Source of the DNA: Edaphocola aurantiacus
GTDB taxonomy: Bacteria; Bacteroidota; Bacteroidia; Chitinophagales; Chitinophagaceae
Length of the DNA stretch: 64,000 bases
Assembly (NCBI RefSeq): GCF_019797745.1
Contig: NZ_VOSI01000002.1
Coordinates: 558,001 to 622,000, forward strand
Reading direction: 5' to 3'
Shown: piece by piece, positions 42,113 through 51,702 of the stretch
Position numbering within the stretch: the first letter of the stretch is position 1
Layout: each line of letters begins with the position of its first letter
Notes under the pieces: model-generated
Told to the model about the DNA's origin: nothing
Seen by the model: the letters and a program-made list of their open reading frames with translations, nothing else
Database searches by the model: none
Position numbers and translations under genes: made by a program

Positions 42113-43405
42113 ATGGAATTATACTACTCGTTCTCTATCTTAATTGTTCTTGCGGCAGTTTTTGCATATATCAATGCCCGATTTTTAAAACTGCCCTCCG
42201 TGATCGGAATAATGGTGATTTCCATGCTGTTCTCTATAGGCCTTGTAACCACAGGCCGCTTTTTTCCCAAAACCTTCTCTGGTTTCCTGAACCTCTTGTC
42301 CGGCTTTGATTTTACCGAACTGGTTATGGGAGCCATGCTTAACTTCCTCCTGTTTGCCGGAGCCATACATATCCGCCTCAAAGATCTTAAAGAACAGATG
42401 TGGCAGGTATTGACACTTTCTACTGTTAGTGTCGTGATCTCCACCTTAGTTGTCGGATATTTATTCCATTTCGGAATGGGGCTTATCGGCTTACAGATTC
42501 CACTGGTGCACTGTCTCCTTTTCGGTGCGCTTATTTCTCCTACAGATCCGATCGCCGTACTCAGCATTCTGAAACAAACCAGTGTATCACAATCTTTAAA
42601 AACTAAAATTGCCGGAGAATCACTGTTTAATGATGGTGTAGCCCTGGTACTGTTTATCCTGATCAGGGGTATTGCCGAGGGTAGCGCTGTAGATATTACG
42701 CCTAAAGGCATTTCTATTTTATTCATCAAGGAGGCTGTGGGTGGCATCACCCTTGGTATCGTGATCGGTTATATAGGCTCGATCATGATCAAGCAGATCG
42801 ATGATTATACCGTAGATGTACTCATCACCCTGGCTATTGTAATGGGTGGCTACCTGATTGCCGGTCAGCTGCATGTATCCGGTCCGCTGGCGATGGTTGC
42901 TGCAGGGCTTATTGTCGGCAACTATGGTCGTGATAAGGCCATGAGCGAAACGTCAAGAGAGTATGTAGATCGCTTCTGGGAGTTGAATGATGAAATCCTG
43001 AATGCTATTTTATTCCTCTTTATCGGCTTCGAGGTATTGCTGATCCCGGAATGGAAAGTGTACTGGCTTCCGGGGGTGATTGCGATTGTAATTGTATTAT
43101 TTGCCCGCTATATATCTATTATTATCCCGGCCAGGCTGATCAAGTTTAATAAAAAGCTGAGCAAGCAGTCCATCCTTATTCTTGTATGGGGAGGCTTGCG
43201 TGGCGGGGTCTCTATCGCATTGGCCTCATCTCTGTCAGAGCATACCAATAAGAATATGATCCTTACGGTGACCTACTTTGTAGTCATCTTCTCAATCATT
43301 ATCCAGGGCTTATCTGTGGGTAGACTTACAGGGCCCCGTTCGTTCTCTACGCGCAGGCGCAGGGTATCCCGAAAGCTGGATCGCACAGTCAATCCCGGCC
43401 TCTAA
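42113..43405 (+). CDS. Cation:proton antiporter, CPA1 (NhaP-like)
   Basis: A 430-residue inner-membrane protein with about 12 transmembrane segments, exchanging Na+ or K+ for H+. The ion-site segments are ISPTDPIAVLSIL near 140 and AGESLFNDGVALVLFIL near 170, both with essential aspartates in CPA1 antiporters; GGYLIAGQLHVSGPLAMVAAGLIVGNYG and WGGLRGGVSIALA are the family's later helices. It begins 21 nt after the glycosidase gene and may be read with it. Cytoplasmic tail is short, with a basic end. Confidence 0.92.
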   Translation: MELYYSFSILIVLAAVFAYINARFLKLPSVIGIMVISMLFSIGLVTTGRFFPKTFSGFLNLLSGFDFTELVMGAMLNFLLFAGAIHIRLKDLKEQMWQVLTLSTVSVVISTLVVGYLFHFGMGLIGLQIPLVHCLLFGALISPTDPIAVLSILKQTSVSQSLKTKIAGESLFNDGVALVLFILIRGIAEGSAVDITPKGISILFIKEAVGGITLGIVIGYIGSIMIKQIDDYTVDVLITLAIVMGGYLIAGQLHVSGPLAMVAAGLIVGNYGRDKAMSETSREYVDRFWELNDEILNAILFLFIGFEVLLIPEWKVYWLPGVIAIVIVLFARYISIIIPARLIKFNKKLSKQSILILVWGGLRGGVSIALASSLSEHTNKNMILTVTYFVVIFSIIIQGLSVGRLTGPRSFSTRRRRVSRKLDRTVNPGL

Positions 43406-43448
43406 CGTTAAATGTTATATGCATAAATTATAATTCGCAATTAAGTTT

Positions 43449-43456
43449 TACCTTTG
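43449..43456 (+). promoter_or_regulatory. -7 promoter element of yidC
   Basis: TACCTTTG, a full match to TAnnTTTG, 29 bp before the ATG. No clear TTG at the -33 position. Confidence 0.55.
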
Positions 43457-43485
43457 CGCCTCATATTATATTGAATTAACACATA

Positions 43486-45291
43486 ATGGATCGCAATTCA
43501 GTCATTGGTTTTGTATTGTTACTTGCCCTGGCCACCGGTTACATCTTTTACAGTAACAATTCCGCCAAGGAGTATCAAGCCAAAAAAACTGCAGATTCTT
43601 TAGCTTATGCTAAAGCACACCCGCAACCTGCTGCAAACACTGCAGTATTGAAAGACACTACTACTGTAGTGGACACTTCGCTTCCGACCGCATTCCGTGG
43701 TGCAGAGCAAATGGTAACCGTAAGCAACGGACTTATCAACCTTAAAGTAACCAGCAAAGGTGCTTTCCCGGTTGAGGCTAACCTGGTTAAATTTAAAACC
43801 TATAGTCAGAAGCCTTTATTACTGTTCTCCGGAAAACCAGGCAACCGTCTGGCGTTTAAGATCCCGGTTAATGGTAAAGATATGTGGTCTGATGAGCTGA
43901 ACTTTACTCCGGAGCAGAAAACCGCAGCTGATGGTAGTCCGCAACTGGTAATGACAGCTGATGTCGGTGCCGGTAAAAGTGTAGTAATGACCTATACCCT
44001 GCCTAAGGATGGTTATATGATGGATGCAAGCCTGCGCCTGGTTGGTATGGCTGACGGTCTGTCTAAAACTACTGAAATCCCGGTAGAATGGAAAACAACA
44101 GCATTAAGCACGGAAAAAGACCTGAAGAACGAACGCACAAATGCGCAGATACACTTCCGTTACCAGAGTGGTGAGCATGATTACAATACCGTATCCCGCA
44201 AGCCTAAAAAATCTATGGATGAGGCACTGCAATGGATGGGTGTAAAAACACACTTCTTCAACTCAACCATCATTGCTGCTGAAAAGCCGTTTAAGAAAGG
44301 ATCGTATGATGCTGCTGAGCCTAATGATTCCAGCATTGTGGCTACGGACTTAAGCACTATGAGCATTCCGGTTGCTGCGTCTAATGATTTCGCCTTTAAC
44401 TTCAGATGGTACATCGGACCTAATGATTATAATACCCTGAAATCATATAATTATGAAATGGAAGAAATGATCCCTCTTGGTTTCGGTATCTTCTTCTTCG
44501 TAAAATATATTGCGAAATGGGCGATCATTCCATTGTTCAATGTGTTGTCTTCATTCATCTCTAACTTCGGTATCCTGATCATCGTAATGACCCTGATCAT
44601 CCGTTTCGTTTTATCCTTCTTCACGTACAAAAGCCAGTTGTCTTCAGCGAAGATGCGTGTGCTGAAACCGGAGCTGGATGAACTGAAAGCGAAGTATGCC
44701 GATAACCAACAACAGTTTGGTATGGAGCAAATGAAATTATACCGCACTGCAGGTGTAAACCCATTAGGTGGTTGTTTACCATTATTACTGCAGATGCCTT
44801 TCCTGCTGGCCATGTATTATGTATTCCCTACAGCAATCCAGTTGCGCCAGGCGAAGTTCTTATGGGCTGATGACTTATCAACTTATGATAATATCCTGAA
44901 CTTACCATTCAGCATTCCGTTCTACGGAGATCACGTGAGCTTATTCACCCTGCTGATGACGGTATCCAGCTTGTTATTAGCTATATACAGCAAGCAAATG
45001 ACCGGAGGTCAGGAAATGGCAGGTCCTAACGGACAAGTGATGAAATGGATGCCTTACATCATGCCAATTATGTTCCTGGGCTGGTTCAACAACTTTGCAG
45101 CAGGTCTTACCTTCTACTACTTCTTCTCCAATATGCTGAGCTTATTACAGCAGTTTGTTATCCAGAAGTTCTTTATTAATGAAGAGAAAATTCATGCGAA
45201 GATCAAGGCAAACAGAAACAAGCCAGCCGCTACCTCTAAATGGCAGCAAAGACTGGAAGAAATGCAGAAGCAACAGCAAAACAGAAAATAA
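43486..45291 (+). CDS. yidC: Membrane protein insertase YidC
   Basis: Inserts and folds inner-membrane proteins, alone or with Sec. The 601-residue protein has an N-terminal membrane anchor (VIGFVLLLALATGYIFY), a periplasmic domain of about 320 residues (Gram-negative type), and the conserved membrane core beginning near 340: FVKYIAKWAIIPLFNVLSS, the amphipathic cytoplasmic hairpin (SSAKMRVLKPELDELKAKYADN), and GGCLPLLLQMPFLLAMYYV. The C-terminus is Lys/Gln-rich. No rpmH or rnpA next to it, the usual Bacteroidota arrangement. A 24-bp stem terminator follows. Confidence 0.97.
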   Translation: MDRNSVIGFVLLLALATGYIFYSNNSAKEYQAKKTADSLAYAKAHPQPAANTAVLKDTTTVVDTSLPTAFRGAEQMVTVSNGLINLKVTSKGAFPVEANLVKFKTYSQKPLLLFSGKPGNRLAFKIPVNGKDMWSDELNFTPEQKTAADGSPQLVMTADVGAGKSVVMTYTLPKDGYMMDASLRLVGMADGLSKTTEIPVEWKTTALSTEKDLKNERTNAQIHFRYQSGEHDYNTVSRKPKKSMDEALQWMGVKTHFFNSTIIAAEKPFKKGSYDAAEPNDSSIVATDLSTMSIPVAASNDFAFNFRWYIGPNDYNTLKSYNYEMEEMIPLGFGIFFFVKYIAKWAIIPLFNVLSSFISNFGILIIVMTLIIRFVLSFFTYKSQLSSAKMRVLKPELDELKAKYADNQQQFGMEQMKLYRTAGVNPLGGCLPLLLQMPFLLAMYYVFPTAIQLRQAKFLWADDLSTYDNILNLPFSIPFYGDHVSLFTLLMTVSSLLLAIYSKQMTGGQEMAGPNGQVMKWMPYIMPIMFLGWFNNFAAGLTFYYFFSNMLSLLQQFVIQKFFINEEKIHAKIKANRNKPAATSKWQQRLEEMQKQQQNRK

Positions 45292-45306
45292 GCTAAACGC
45301 TTAGTA

Positions 45307-45357
45307 ACATAAAAAAGGAAGCCGGAATGTATCACATTCCGGCTTCCTTTTTTATGT
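45307..45357. terminator. Bidirectional terminator after yidC
   Basis: 24-bp perfect stem (45307-45330 with 45334-45357), loop ATC, core GGAAGCCGGAATGT, with T-runs on both strands. Confidence 0.93.
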
Positions 45358-45395
45358 TTTGTATACTGTTGTTGGATTTTAAAGAAGAGACAGTA

Positions 45396-45881
45396 TTACT
45401 GTACACCATCTACCACATCGGTATCTCCAGCCTGTAGCGGAGGATGCTCCTGTTGTGGTTCTTCATCACTTAATGGTCCCTTGCCTGCAGCTTTCATCTT
45501 ATTCAGGTAATTCATATAGCTGCCGAACTGGTTCATCAGGTTGTATCCGTCATTGGTCAGGGTCAGCTTGCCGTTTTTGCCAAATCCGATCACTGCTTTC
45601 ATCAGGCCGGAGTTCGTAATGATATCCCAGAAGGATTCCAGTGCTTTGCCTTCAGAAACCGAAATATTATTCGGAGTCAGTATTTCTTTTACGAAATCGA
45701 GGTCTCTGCGGTCACCGTTATTATATAATTCCCGAAGGCTTACATCAATCAGTATAGCTTCAATATCTTTAGGACTAAACTGTACTGGTTTATTCCCGGC
45801 CGGCTTCTGAGCATCTTTGCCCGTGCTGGCTTGTTTGATTCCCCTCTTACGCAGTCTGTTAATCGTTTCTCTTGATTTCAT
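45396..45881 (-). CDS. Conserved-looking protein of unknown function downstream of psd
   Basis: A 161-residue cytoplasmic protein I do not recognise. It begins with a basic N-terminus (MKSRETINRLRKRGIKQ), has a central region predicted helical (PKDIEAILIDVSLRELYNNGDRRDLDFVKEILT) and the part SFWDIITNSGLMKAVIGFGKNGKLTLTNDGYNLMNQFGSY, which looks like a winged-helix motif (a helix pair, then a beta hairpin). The end is acidic. The start is set at 45881, which leaves 49 nt after psd; a frame to 45974 would overlap psd. As the last gene of the CPBP-cdsA-psd run, it may be co-expressed. Confidence 0.65.
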   Translation of the reverse strand: MKSRETINRLRKRGIKQASTGKDAQKPAGNKPVQFSPKDIEAILIDVSLRELYNNGDRRDLDFVKEILTPNNISVSEGKALESFWDIITNSGLMKAVIGFGKNGKLTLTNDGYNLMNQFGSYMNYLNKMKAAGKGPLSDEEPQQEHPPLQAGDTDVVDGVQ

Positions 45882-45930
45882 ACGCTGATCTGTTGTGTTC
45901 AATAGAGTAAATATACTAAAAAAGCGGTAC

Positions 45931-46596
45931 TTACAGTCTGGCAAGAATGGTCTGTCCGCCTTTTGTCTTATCACCGATATTTACCTCAATTTTTGTGCCA
46001 ACAGGGAAGTAGATATCTACACGTGAACCGAAACGGATGAAACCGAATTCAGCATTCTGACCAATAGTCTGTCCGTCCTTAACGTAATAGCAGATACGAC
46101 GAGCCAGAGCACCGGCGATCTGACGCATCAGCAGGGTTACCTGGTTGTTAGCTACAACTACTGTAGTACGCTCGTTTTCTGTAGAGGACTTCGGATGCCA
46201 TGCTACCAGGTATTTACCAGGATGGTATTTTACATATTTGATCAGTCCTTTAATCGGGCTGCGGTTTACGTGAACATTCAGGGGAGACATAAAGATAGAA
46301 ACCTGTAAACGCTTGTCTTTGAAATATTCGTTTTCTACGGTTTCTTCAATCACCACAACTTTACCATCTGCAGGAGCAATCACCAGGTTATCACCTTGTG
46401 TAAAGGTTCTGTTCGGAATTCTGAAGAACCAAAGCACCCAGAACCATAATAAGAAAAAGGCCGTTTGTAAGGTCCAGTAAGCAATCTGGAAGGCACAGCC
46501 GGCTTTATTCAGCAGGAAATGGTTTAAGATAGCCAGTCCGGCAAATAAGATAGTAGCAATAGTGATATATTTATATCCTTCGCGATGAATCGTCAT
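45931..46596 (-). CDS. psd: Phosphatidylserine decarboxylase
   Basis: Turns phosphatidylserine into phosphatidylethanolamine. The 221-residue protein is of the short bacterial type: two hydrophobic segments at the N-terminus (TIATILFAGLAILNHFLL, then WTLQTAFFLLWFWVLWFF), FFRIPNR, APADGKVVVIEE, and the self-cleavage site near 183 in IRFGSRVDIYFP, where the glycine-serine bond makes the pyruvoyl group (the usual LGST is FGSR). It lies 46 nt after cdsA, so both arms of the phospholipid route come from one transcript. Confidence 0.92.
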   Translation of the reverse strand: MTIHREGYKYITIATILFAGLAILNHFLLNKAGCAFQIAYWTLQTAFFLLWFWVLWFFRIPNRTFTQGDNLVIAPADGKVVVIEETVENEYFKDKRLQVSIFMSPLNVHVNRSPIKGLIKYVKYHPGKYLVAWHPKSSTENERTTVVVANNQVTLLMRQIAGALARRICYYVKDGQTIGQNAEFGFIRFGSRVDIYFPVGTKIEVNIGDKTKGGQTILARL

Positions 46597-46642
46597 AATT
46601 AAATATGAATGGTTAAAAAATGAGTGTCAAAATTAAATCAAA

Positions 46643-47467
46643 TTATGCTGCCATCGCAAACATTATATAAATATAAGCAAATGGCAGTGCGGCCAGCAGC
46701 GAATCGAAGCGATCAAGGGCTCCGCCGTGACCCGGCATTATATTGCCAGAGTCCTTAATGCCCGCCAGTCTTTTTAGCTTAGACTCCAGCAGATCACCTG
46801 CCGTACCGGCAAATGCTGCAATTGCTGCAAAGACCATCCAGTCCATAGGACGGAATAGGGTAGTGTAGTGTGCCCAGATCGCAGCGCCACCAATCGTAAG
46901 CAATGCGCCGCCAATAGTACCTTCCCAGGTTTTCTTTGGTGAAATGGGTGAAAAAGGTGTTTTGCCGATGAAAGACCCAACGATATAAGCCATAGTGTCA
47001 TTCATCCATATCATTAAAATTAAAGCCAGGGGCAGGGAGAAATGGATGCTCCATAACTGCACCATCAGTGCCATAGGTACCGCAACATATAATAAACCGA
47101 TAAGGCTCATGACCCCGGCAGCCAATGCTGTACGTTTGGACAGTATTGCGGGAAACAGGATGATCAGCGGGATACCCGTCAGCATAGCGGTTTCGAATGC
47201 GCCGGAAGCAGAAAGATTAACCCCTACAAATACCAGTACACCCATTACCTGTGTCAGCCATTGCAGCCAGGCTGGAAAGTGTGCCTCTTTAAAAATGTTC
47301 TGTGCCAGCCGGTAAAACTCACGGATGCCCAGGAACTGGATCAGTAGCGCCAGCCCGACAATGCCGTAAACAGAGCCCGTCCACAAGTGGCCCAGCAGGC
47401 CAAACATCATAATAGCAGCAAAAACAATGGCAGAACCCAAACGGGTAAAAAATACAGGCCAGTTCAT
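46643..47467 (-). CDS. cdsA: Phosphatidate cytidylyltransferase
   Basis: Makes CDP-diacylglycerol, the shared precursor of bacterial phospholipids. The 274-residue inner-membrane protein has about eight hydrophobic segments and the CDP-diglyceride synthetase signature near the C-terminus, SKLKRLAGIKDSGNIMPGHGGALDRFDSLL (aspartates in KDSGN and LDRFD). FISPKKTWEGT near 176 is also typical. It starts 3 nt after the stop of a CPBP protease gene, so they are coupled. Confidence 0.95.
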   Translation of the reverse strand: MNWPVFFTRLGSAIVFAAIMMFGLLGHLWTGSVYGIVGLALLIQFLGIREFYRLAQNIFKEAHFPAWLQWLTQVMGVLVFVGVNLSASGAFETAMLTGIPLIILFPAILSKRTALAAGVMSLIGLLYVAVPMALMVQLWSIHFSLPLALILMIWMNDTMAYIVGSFIGKTPFSPISPKKTWEGTIGGALLTIGGAAIWAHYTTLFRPMDWMVFAAIAAFAGTAGDLLESKLKRLAGIKDSGNIMPGHGGALDRFDSLLAALPFAYIYIMFAMAA

Positions 47468-47470
47468 AAA

Positions 47471-48439
47471 TTATCCGGAAATATTATTTTGATAAGAAGA
47501 TTGATACGGCATAGACCAGGTCTTGGCGAAGCCATGGGTGCCGGCAAATATGCGGCGCAATGTGAGAAATACAATAACAGCTCCTGCGACTATTAAACCA
47601 ATGATCACGTAAATAGGGAGCTGTTCCTCTTCCAGATGCGGATTGCGCGATACCCAGAATGCCTGCAATACCTGTATACCATTATTCAGGAAATGCAATA
47701 AGATAGCATACCAGATATTACCGGTACGATGGTAGATGAATCCCAGTACAATCCCAGCCAGGGTAATTGGCAGGAAATTGTAGATACTGGCATGGTACAT
47801 CGCGAAGAACAAGCCACTTGCAATAATGCTGAGTACAGGTCTTTTCAGAAAGCTGTTAAAGAAACGCTGCACGATACCGCGGAAAAAGATTTCTTCACAG
47901 AAGGCCGGAATCAGTGCAATAAAGATAACCCGGATGATGATATCACCGGCAGTATCCATACGCAGCAAGGCAGCCTCCATAGCTTTGCGCTGTTCCTGCA
48001 TCGTATCGGCTTCAGTACCCCAGGAGAAAGATTGTAATAATGCAGAAAGCCCTAATATCAGCGCCAGCATACCTATGGCCACTATGAACATACTGGCAAC
48101 ACGGGAACCTTTTACCGGTTTGAAAGATAAAAAGAAACGTGGGCGGTCGGGGAGCAGGTATATAAAAGCCAGGGCCGGTAACAGGAAGGTCAATACCTGC
48201 GACAGTCCGTTCAGCAATAACAATCCCCAGCTGAGATTACTGTTGACCGGAGTTGCTGTACTATTGAGGGATTTAAGATCTATATGCATCATACTGGTCA
48301 GGGCCTGGCTGCTGCCCATAAATAAAGCCGTGCCCAGAAAATAAAGACACAGAAAAAATAATAACTGCATGGCCGGAGCCTGCCGTCTCAGCTGAAACAT
48401 ACGCATGATCATCACTTGGTAAGCTGCAAAGATACTCAA
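47471..48439 (-). CDS. CPBP-family intramembrane protease
   Basis: A 322-residue membrane protein with about eight transmembrane segments. The CPBP (Abi/CAAX protease-like) motifs are motif 1 EEIFFRGIVQRFF near 197, motif 2 FAMYHASIYNF near 223 and motif 3 LLHFLNNG near 258, giving a glutamate-histidine active site. Bacterial CPBP members act on membrane peptides in self-immunity or regulation; no bacteriocin genes are near. Several Met codons (48439, 48412) could start translation. It is the first gene of the cdsA-psd operon. Confidence 0.85.
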   Translation of the reverse strand: MSIFAAYQVMIMRMFQLRRQAPAMQLLFFLCLYFLGTALFMGSSQALTSMMHIDLKSLNSTATPVNSNLSWGLLLLNGLSQVLTFLLPALAFIYLLPDRPRFFLSFKPVKGSRVASMFIVAIGMLALILGLSALLQSFSWGTEADTMQEQRKAMEAALLRMDTAGDIIIRVIFIALIPAFCEEIFFRGIVQRFFNSFLKRPVLSIIASGLFFAMYHASIYNFLPITLAGIVLGFIYHRTGNIWYAILLHFLNNGIQVLQAFWVSRNPHLEEEQLPIYVIIGLIVAGAVIVFLTLRRIFAGTHGFAKTWSMPYQSSYQNNISG

Positions 48440-48480
48440 TGGAACGCAATGGCCCGAAACAGATTATGTAAGAAAACTGT

Positions 48481-48525
48481 TATATAAAAAGAGGCTCCCG
48501 CATTGCAGGAGCCTCTTTTTATATA
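48481..48525 (-). terminator. Terminator after the GH3/beta-lactamase gene
   Basis: 18-bp stem (48481-48498 with 48508-48525), 9-nt loop, core GAGGCTCC, T-run on the minus strand. Confidence 0.9.
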
Positions 48526-48539
48526 ACTGATCCGGGTTT

Positions 48540-51497
48540 TTAATAACCCAGTGCTTTATAGATATAATCCTGTGTTACCACACGGGTACCTGCTTTATTG
48601 ATCAGGTTATTGTCGGCTGTAGGATTGATGCGGTTAGATAGGAAGATAAATACAACGCCCTTATCCGGATCAGACCATACACAGGTGCCGGTGAAGCCCT
48701 GATGGCCGAATGCACTTTTACTGCAATAATTAGAGGCAGGACCGCCGTCGCCAGAACTCTTTTCCGGTTTGTCGAACCCGTAGCCTCTGCGGCTGATTCC
48801 TGAACGGTAACCGGTAAAATAGCTTACCGTCTGCGGACTCAGTAATTGCTTACCGCGGTAGGTGCCACCATTCATCAGCATCTGCATAATAATAGACAGG
48901 TCCTCTGCATTGGCAAACAGGCCGGCATGGCCGGTAACCCCGCCCAGCATTGCAGAAGCCATATCATGTACATATCCCTGCAGGAACTGGAATCTGAAAT
49001 AATTATCCCTTTCTGTAGGAGCACAACGTTGCTGCCAGTTTTTAGCCCAGGGATTAAAAGTGATATTTTTCAAACCCATTGGTTCGTAAAAATTTTCAGA
49101 AACATACTCATCCAGCGGTGTTTTAGTTACAGCTTCCACCACCTTTTGCAGGAAGAGAAAGTCCAGGTCGCTGTATACATAGGAAGCCGGAGCAGTAACC
49201 GGGCTTTCAAGAATCGTTTTCCAGACCGTATCTACATAATTCTGATTCATATACATACCCGATGCCACCGGCACAGAAAATTTCGCATTCTTGAATGCCG
49301 CATAGATATTGGCATTCGGATTGCCCGTGCTGTCAATGGTACTTTTGTAGAACGGTATCCAGGCTTTCATACCAGCCTGATGCAGCAATATATCACTGAT
49401 CTTTAAGCCCGCTTTATTGGTACCCAAAGTCCAGGGCAGGTAATCGCCCAGGGTTTTGGTCAGGTTGATCTTGCCTTGTTCGTACAGTTTCATTACGGCC
49501 AGCGTAGTCGCTGCCAGTTTGGTCACGGAGGCAATATCATACAGGGTTTTGTCCGTTACCGGAACATTATTGCCATAGCTGAAAGTGCCGAAATTCTTTT
49601 TATAGACCACCTGTCCATTCTTAAGGGCCAGTACCTGGCAACCCGGGAATACTCCGCGACTGACAGAGCCATTTAAGTAGCTATCCAGGGCAGAAAGTGC
49701 AGCAGGATCTTTGATTAACTGGTTAGGACTGGTTACCGGATTCGTTACAACCGGTGTGCCGGCATTCGGCTTCTGGCCTCCCACAGGCGTATTGACCGGT
49801 GCCGGTTTACTGGTTGCCGGCTCTATATTGCTGCATGGGTGTACCGGTAATAATCCTCTCGCGGTCATGCGCCCGGTCAGCACATTAAGTGCAGCCTTGT
49901 AAGTAGCATCGTGCTCCTCATACGTAACAATGCTGGACGGTGCATTACAGATATATTTCAGGGCATAGGCATTTCCGAAGTCAATAAATAAAGTATTATT
50001 GAGCAGGCAGAGCTGTTTCATAAAAGCCAGTTGCATCACATCCAGGCCATAATTATCCTTAGGGTATAAATTCAGGTCCTGCATGCCGATAATGACCGCA
50101 TCATATCGCTTCAGGCTATTGAGTAGTGCATCCATTCTGGCGGCACTCTGACTTTTGGCAAAGCTGAATACGCTGGTATTCGGCAAGGCAGCCTTCAGCA
50201 TATTATGAAAAAGCTTAGGATCTGTGGTCACGAGATTCTCTGTTTTGCCCACAGATACATAGGCATAATTACCATTGGGGCGGAGCGTCAGCTTATCCAT
50301 GATATGGTTATTGTCCCTTACCATGGTGATCGCTTCTGCAGCTACATTTTCAAATATAGCCTGTGTATAACGGTTCAGGTCTGCTGTTGCGTTTTCCGGG
50401 GCCACTTTTGCTACACGGTTCAGGCCGGCATCATATTTAGCCGCCAGTATTTTCTTCACACTCTTTTCCAATCGGACCGTTGTGAACTTTTTCTGTTTCA
50501 GTGCATCCTGTATCTTAGCGATACCCTTAGGTACATCTTCCGAAAACAGCAGCACATCATTACCGGCCAGGAAGGCCTGCAGGTCCGCTTCTCCGTTAGG
50601 ATAGTACTTCGCCACACCCTTCATGTTTAGCGCATCGGTAAAGATCAGCCCCTGAAATCCCATTTCATTTTGCAGCAGATCGGTCACAATCTTTTTAGAT
50701 AAGGTAGAAGGTACACCTTTTCCCGGCTCCAGTGAAGGAATCGAAAGGTGTGCTATCATTACACTCTGTACTTTCTGCTGGAATAATTTCCGGAAGGGAT
50801 ACAGCTCCAGGTCATATAACTGCTGTTTGGTTTTGGTAATGATCGGAAGGTCCAGATGCGAGTCTACCGATACATCGCCATGTCCCGGGAAGTGCTTGGC
50901 AGAGGCCATAATGCCATTGTCCTGCAATCCCTTAACATAAGAAGATCCCAAAACAGACACCCATTCTTTATCATCTCCAAAGGAACGGAAATTGATTACC
51001 GGGTTGTCCGGGTTATTATTGACGTCTATGTCCGGAGCAAAATCAATATTTACACCCATACGCTTACACTGGTACGCGATAGCAGTGGCCATCTGTTCTA
51101 CCAACGCGGCATTTCGGGTTGCACCCAGCATCATCTGCCGGGGAAAGTTCTGTACTCCGGTCAGGCGCATACCAAGACCCCACTCCGCATCCATGCCAAT
51201 CAGCAGCGGTACCTTTGTACTACCCTGGTAAGTATTTGTTTGCTGTGCCTGAGCTTCTGGTGTGCCCTGCATAAAAATGATACCACCGATCAGGCGATTA
51301 TCGATCAGGGCCTGTATCTGCCCCTGGTTATACTTTTCGCCTCCGGAATAGGCTGCCACCATAAACAGTTGGCCTATCCGCTCTTTTTCAGAAAGACGGT
51401 TATAAACGCTGTCTACCCATTTCTGCCGTACATTCTGTGCCAGTAGCATTGATCCGCAGCCGGTAACCAGCAGTATACTTAATATTAGTTTCTTCAT
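48540..51497 (-). CDS. GH3 N-acetylglucosaminidase fused to beta-lactamase-like hydrolase
   Basis: A 985-residue exported two-domain protein. Residues 1-20 form a signal peptide with a possible lipobox (VTGC, Cys14). Residues 25-380 are a GH3 domain of the NagZ type: KHFPGHGDVSVDSHLD (201-216) with the catalytic histidine, and the nucleophile D288 in IFTDALNMKG. Residues 380-555 resemble the second GH3 domain. A Pro/Thr linker (about 555-600) leads to a serine beta-lactamase-family domain at 605-985, with SVTK near 655 (active-site serine and lysine), a YSD near 760 in place of YxN, and a later FGHQGFTG. Together they suggest cell-wall glycan trimming plus a peptidase or esterase. Free-standing. 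Confidence 0.9.
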   Translation of the reverse strand: MKKLILSILLVTGCGSMLLAQNVRQKWVDSVYNRLSEKERIGQLFMVAAYSGGEKYNQGQIQALIDNRLIGGIIFMQGTPEAQAQQTNTYQGSTKVPLLIGMDAEWGLGMRLTGVQNFPRQMMLGATRNAALVEQMATAIAYQCKRMGVNIDFAPDIDVNNNPDNPVINFRSFGDDKEWVSVLGSSYVKGLQDNGIMASAKHFPGHGDVSVDSHLDLPIITKTKQQLYDLELYPFRKLFQQKVQSVMIAHLSIPSLEPGKGVPSTLSKKIVTDLLQNEMGFQGLIFTDALNMKGVAKYYPNGEADLQAFLAGNDVLLFSEDVPKGIAKIQDALKQKKFTTVRLEKSVKKILAAKYDAGLNRVAKVAPENATADLNRYTQAIFENVAAEAITMVRDNNHIMDKLTLRPNGNYAYVSVGKTENLVTTDPKLFHNMLKAALPNTSVFSFAKSQSAARMDALLNSLKRYDAVIIGMQDLNLYPKDNYGLDVMQLAFMKQLCLLNNTLFIDFGNAYALKYICNAPSSIVTYEEHDATYKAALNVLTGRMTARGLLPVHPCSNIEPATSKPAPVNTPVGGQKPNAGTPVVTNPVTSPNQLIKDPAALSALDSYLNGSVSRGVFPGCQVLALKNGQVVYKKNFGTFSYGNNVPVTDKTLYDIASVTKLAATTLAVMKLYEQGKINLTKTLGDYLPWTLGTNKAGLKISDILLHQAGMKAWIPFYKSTIDSTGNPNANIYAAFKNAKFSVPVASGMYMNQNYVDTVWKTILESPVTAPASYVYSDLDFLFLQKVVEAVTKTPLDEYVSENFYEPMGLKNITFNPWAKNWQQRCAPTERDNYFRFQFLQGYVHDMASAMLGGVTGHAGLFANAEDLSIIMQMLMNGGTYRGKQLLSPQTVSYFTGYRSGISRRGYGFDKPEKSSGDGGPASNYCSKSAFGHQGFTGTCVWSDPDKGVVFIFLSNRINPTADNNLINKAGTRVVTQDYIYKALGY

Positions 51498-51640
51498 ATC
51501 GTTTTCTCCCAGGTGAAAGATGTTTATACACTCATTTGCAAATTAAAATAAATTCGCAATCCGGTTTGATGATCACGTCTTAAAAATAAACAAAATGTAT
51601 GGAGATGGCCATATAATAATTTCCTGCACGGGAAAAATTG

Positions 51641-51648
51641 TACATTTG
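51641..51648 (+). promoter_or_regulatory. -7 promoter element of the ECF sigma gene
   Basis: TACATTTG matches TAnnTTTG, 54 bp before the ATG at 51703. No -33 TTG at the usual distance, which would fit a weak or regulated promoter. Confidence 0.45.
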
Positions 51649-51702
51649 AAAAAAGGATCTGTTGATTTAAAGTAAAATGCCCGGAGATTCGTCTTCCATG
51701 GT

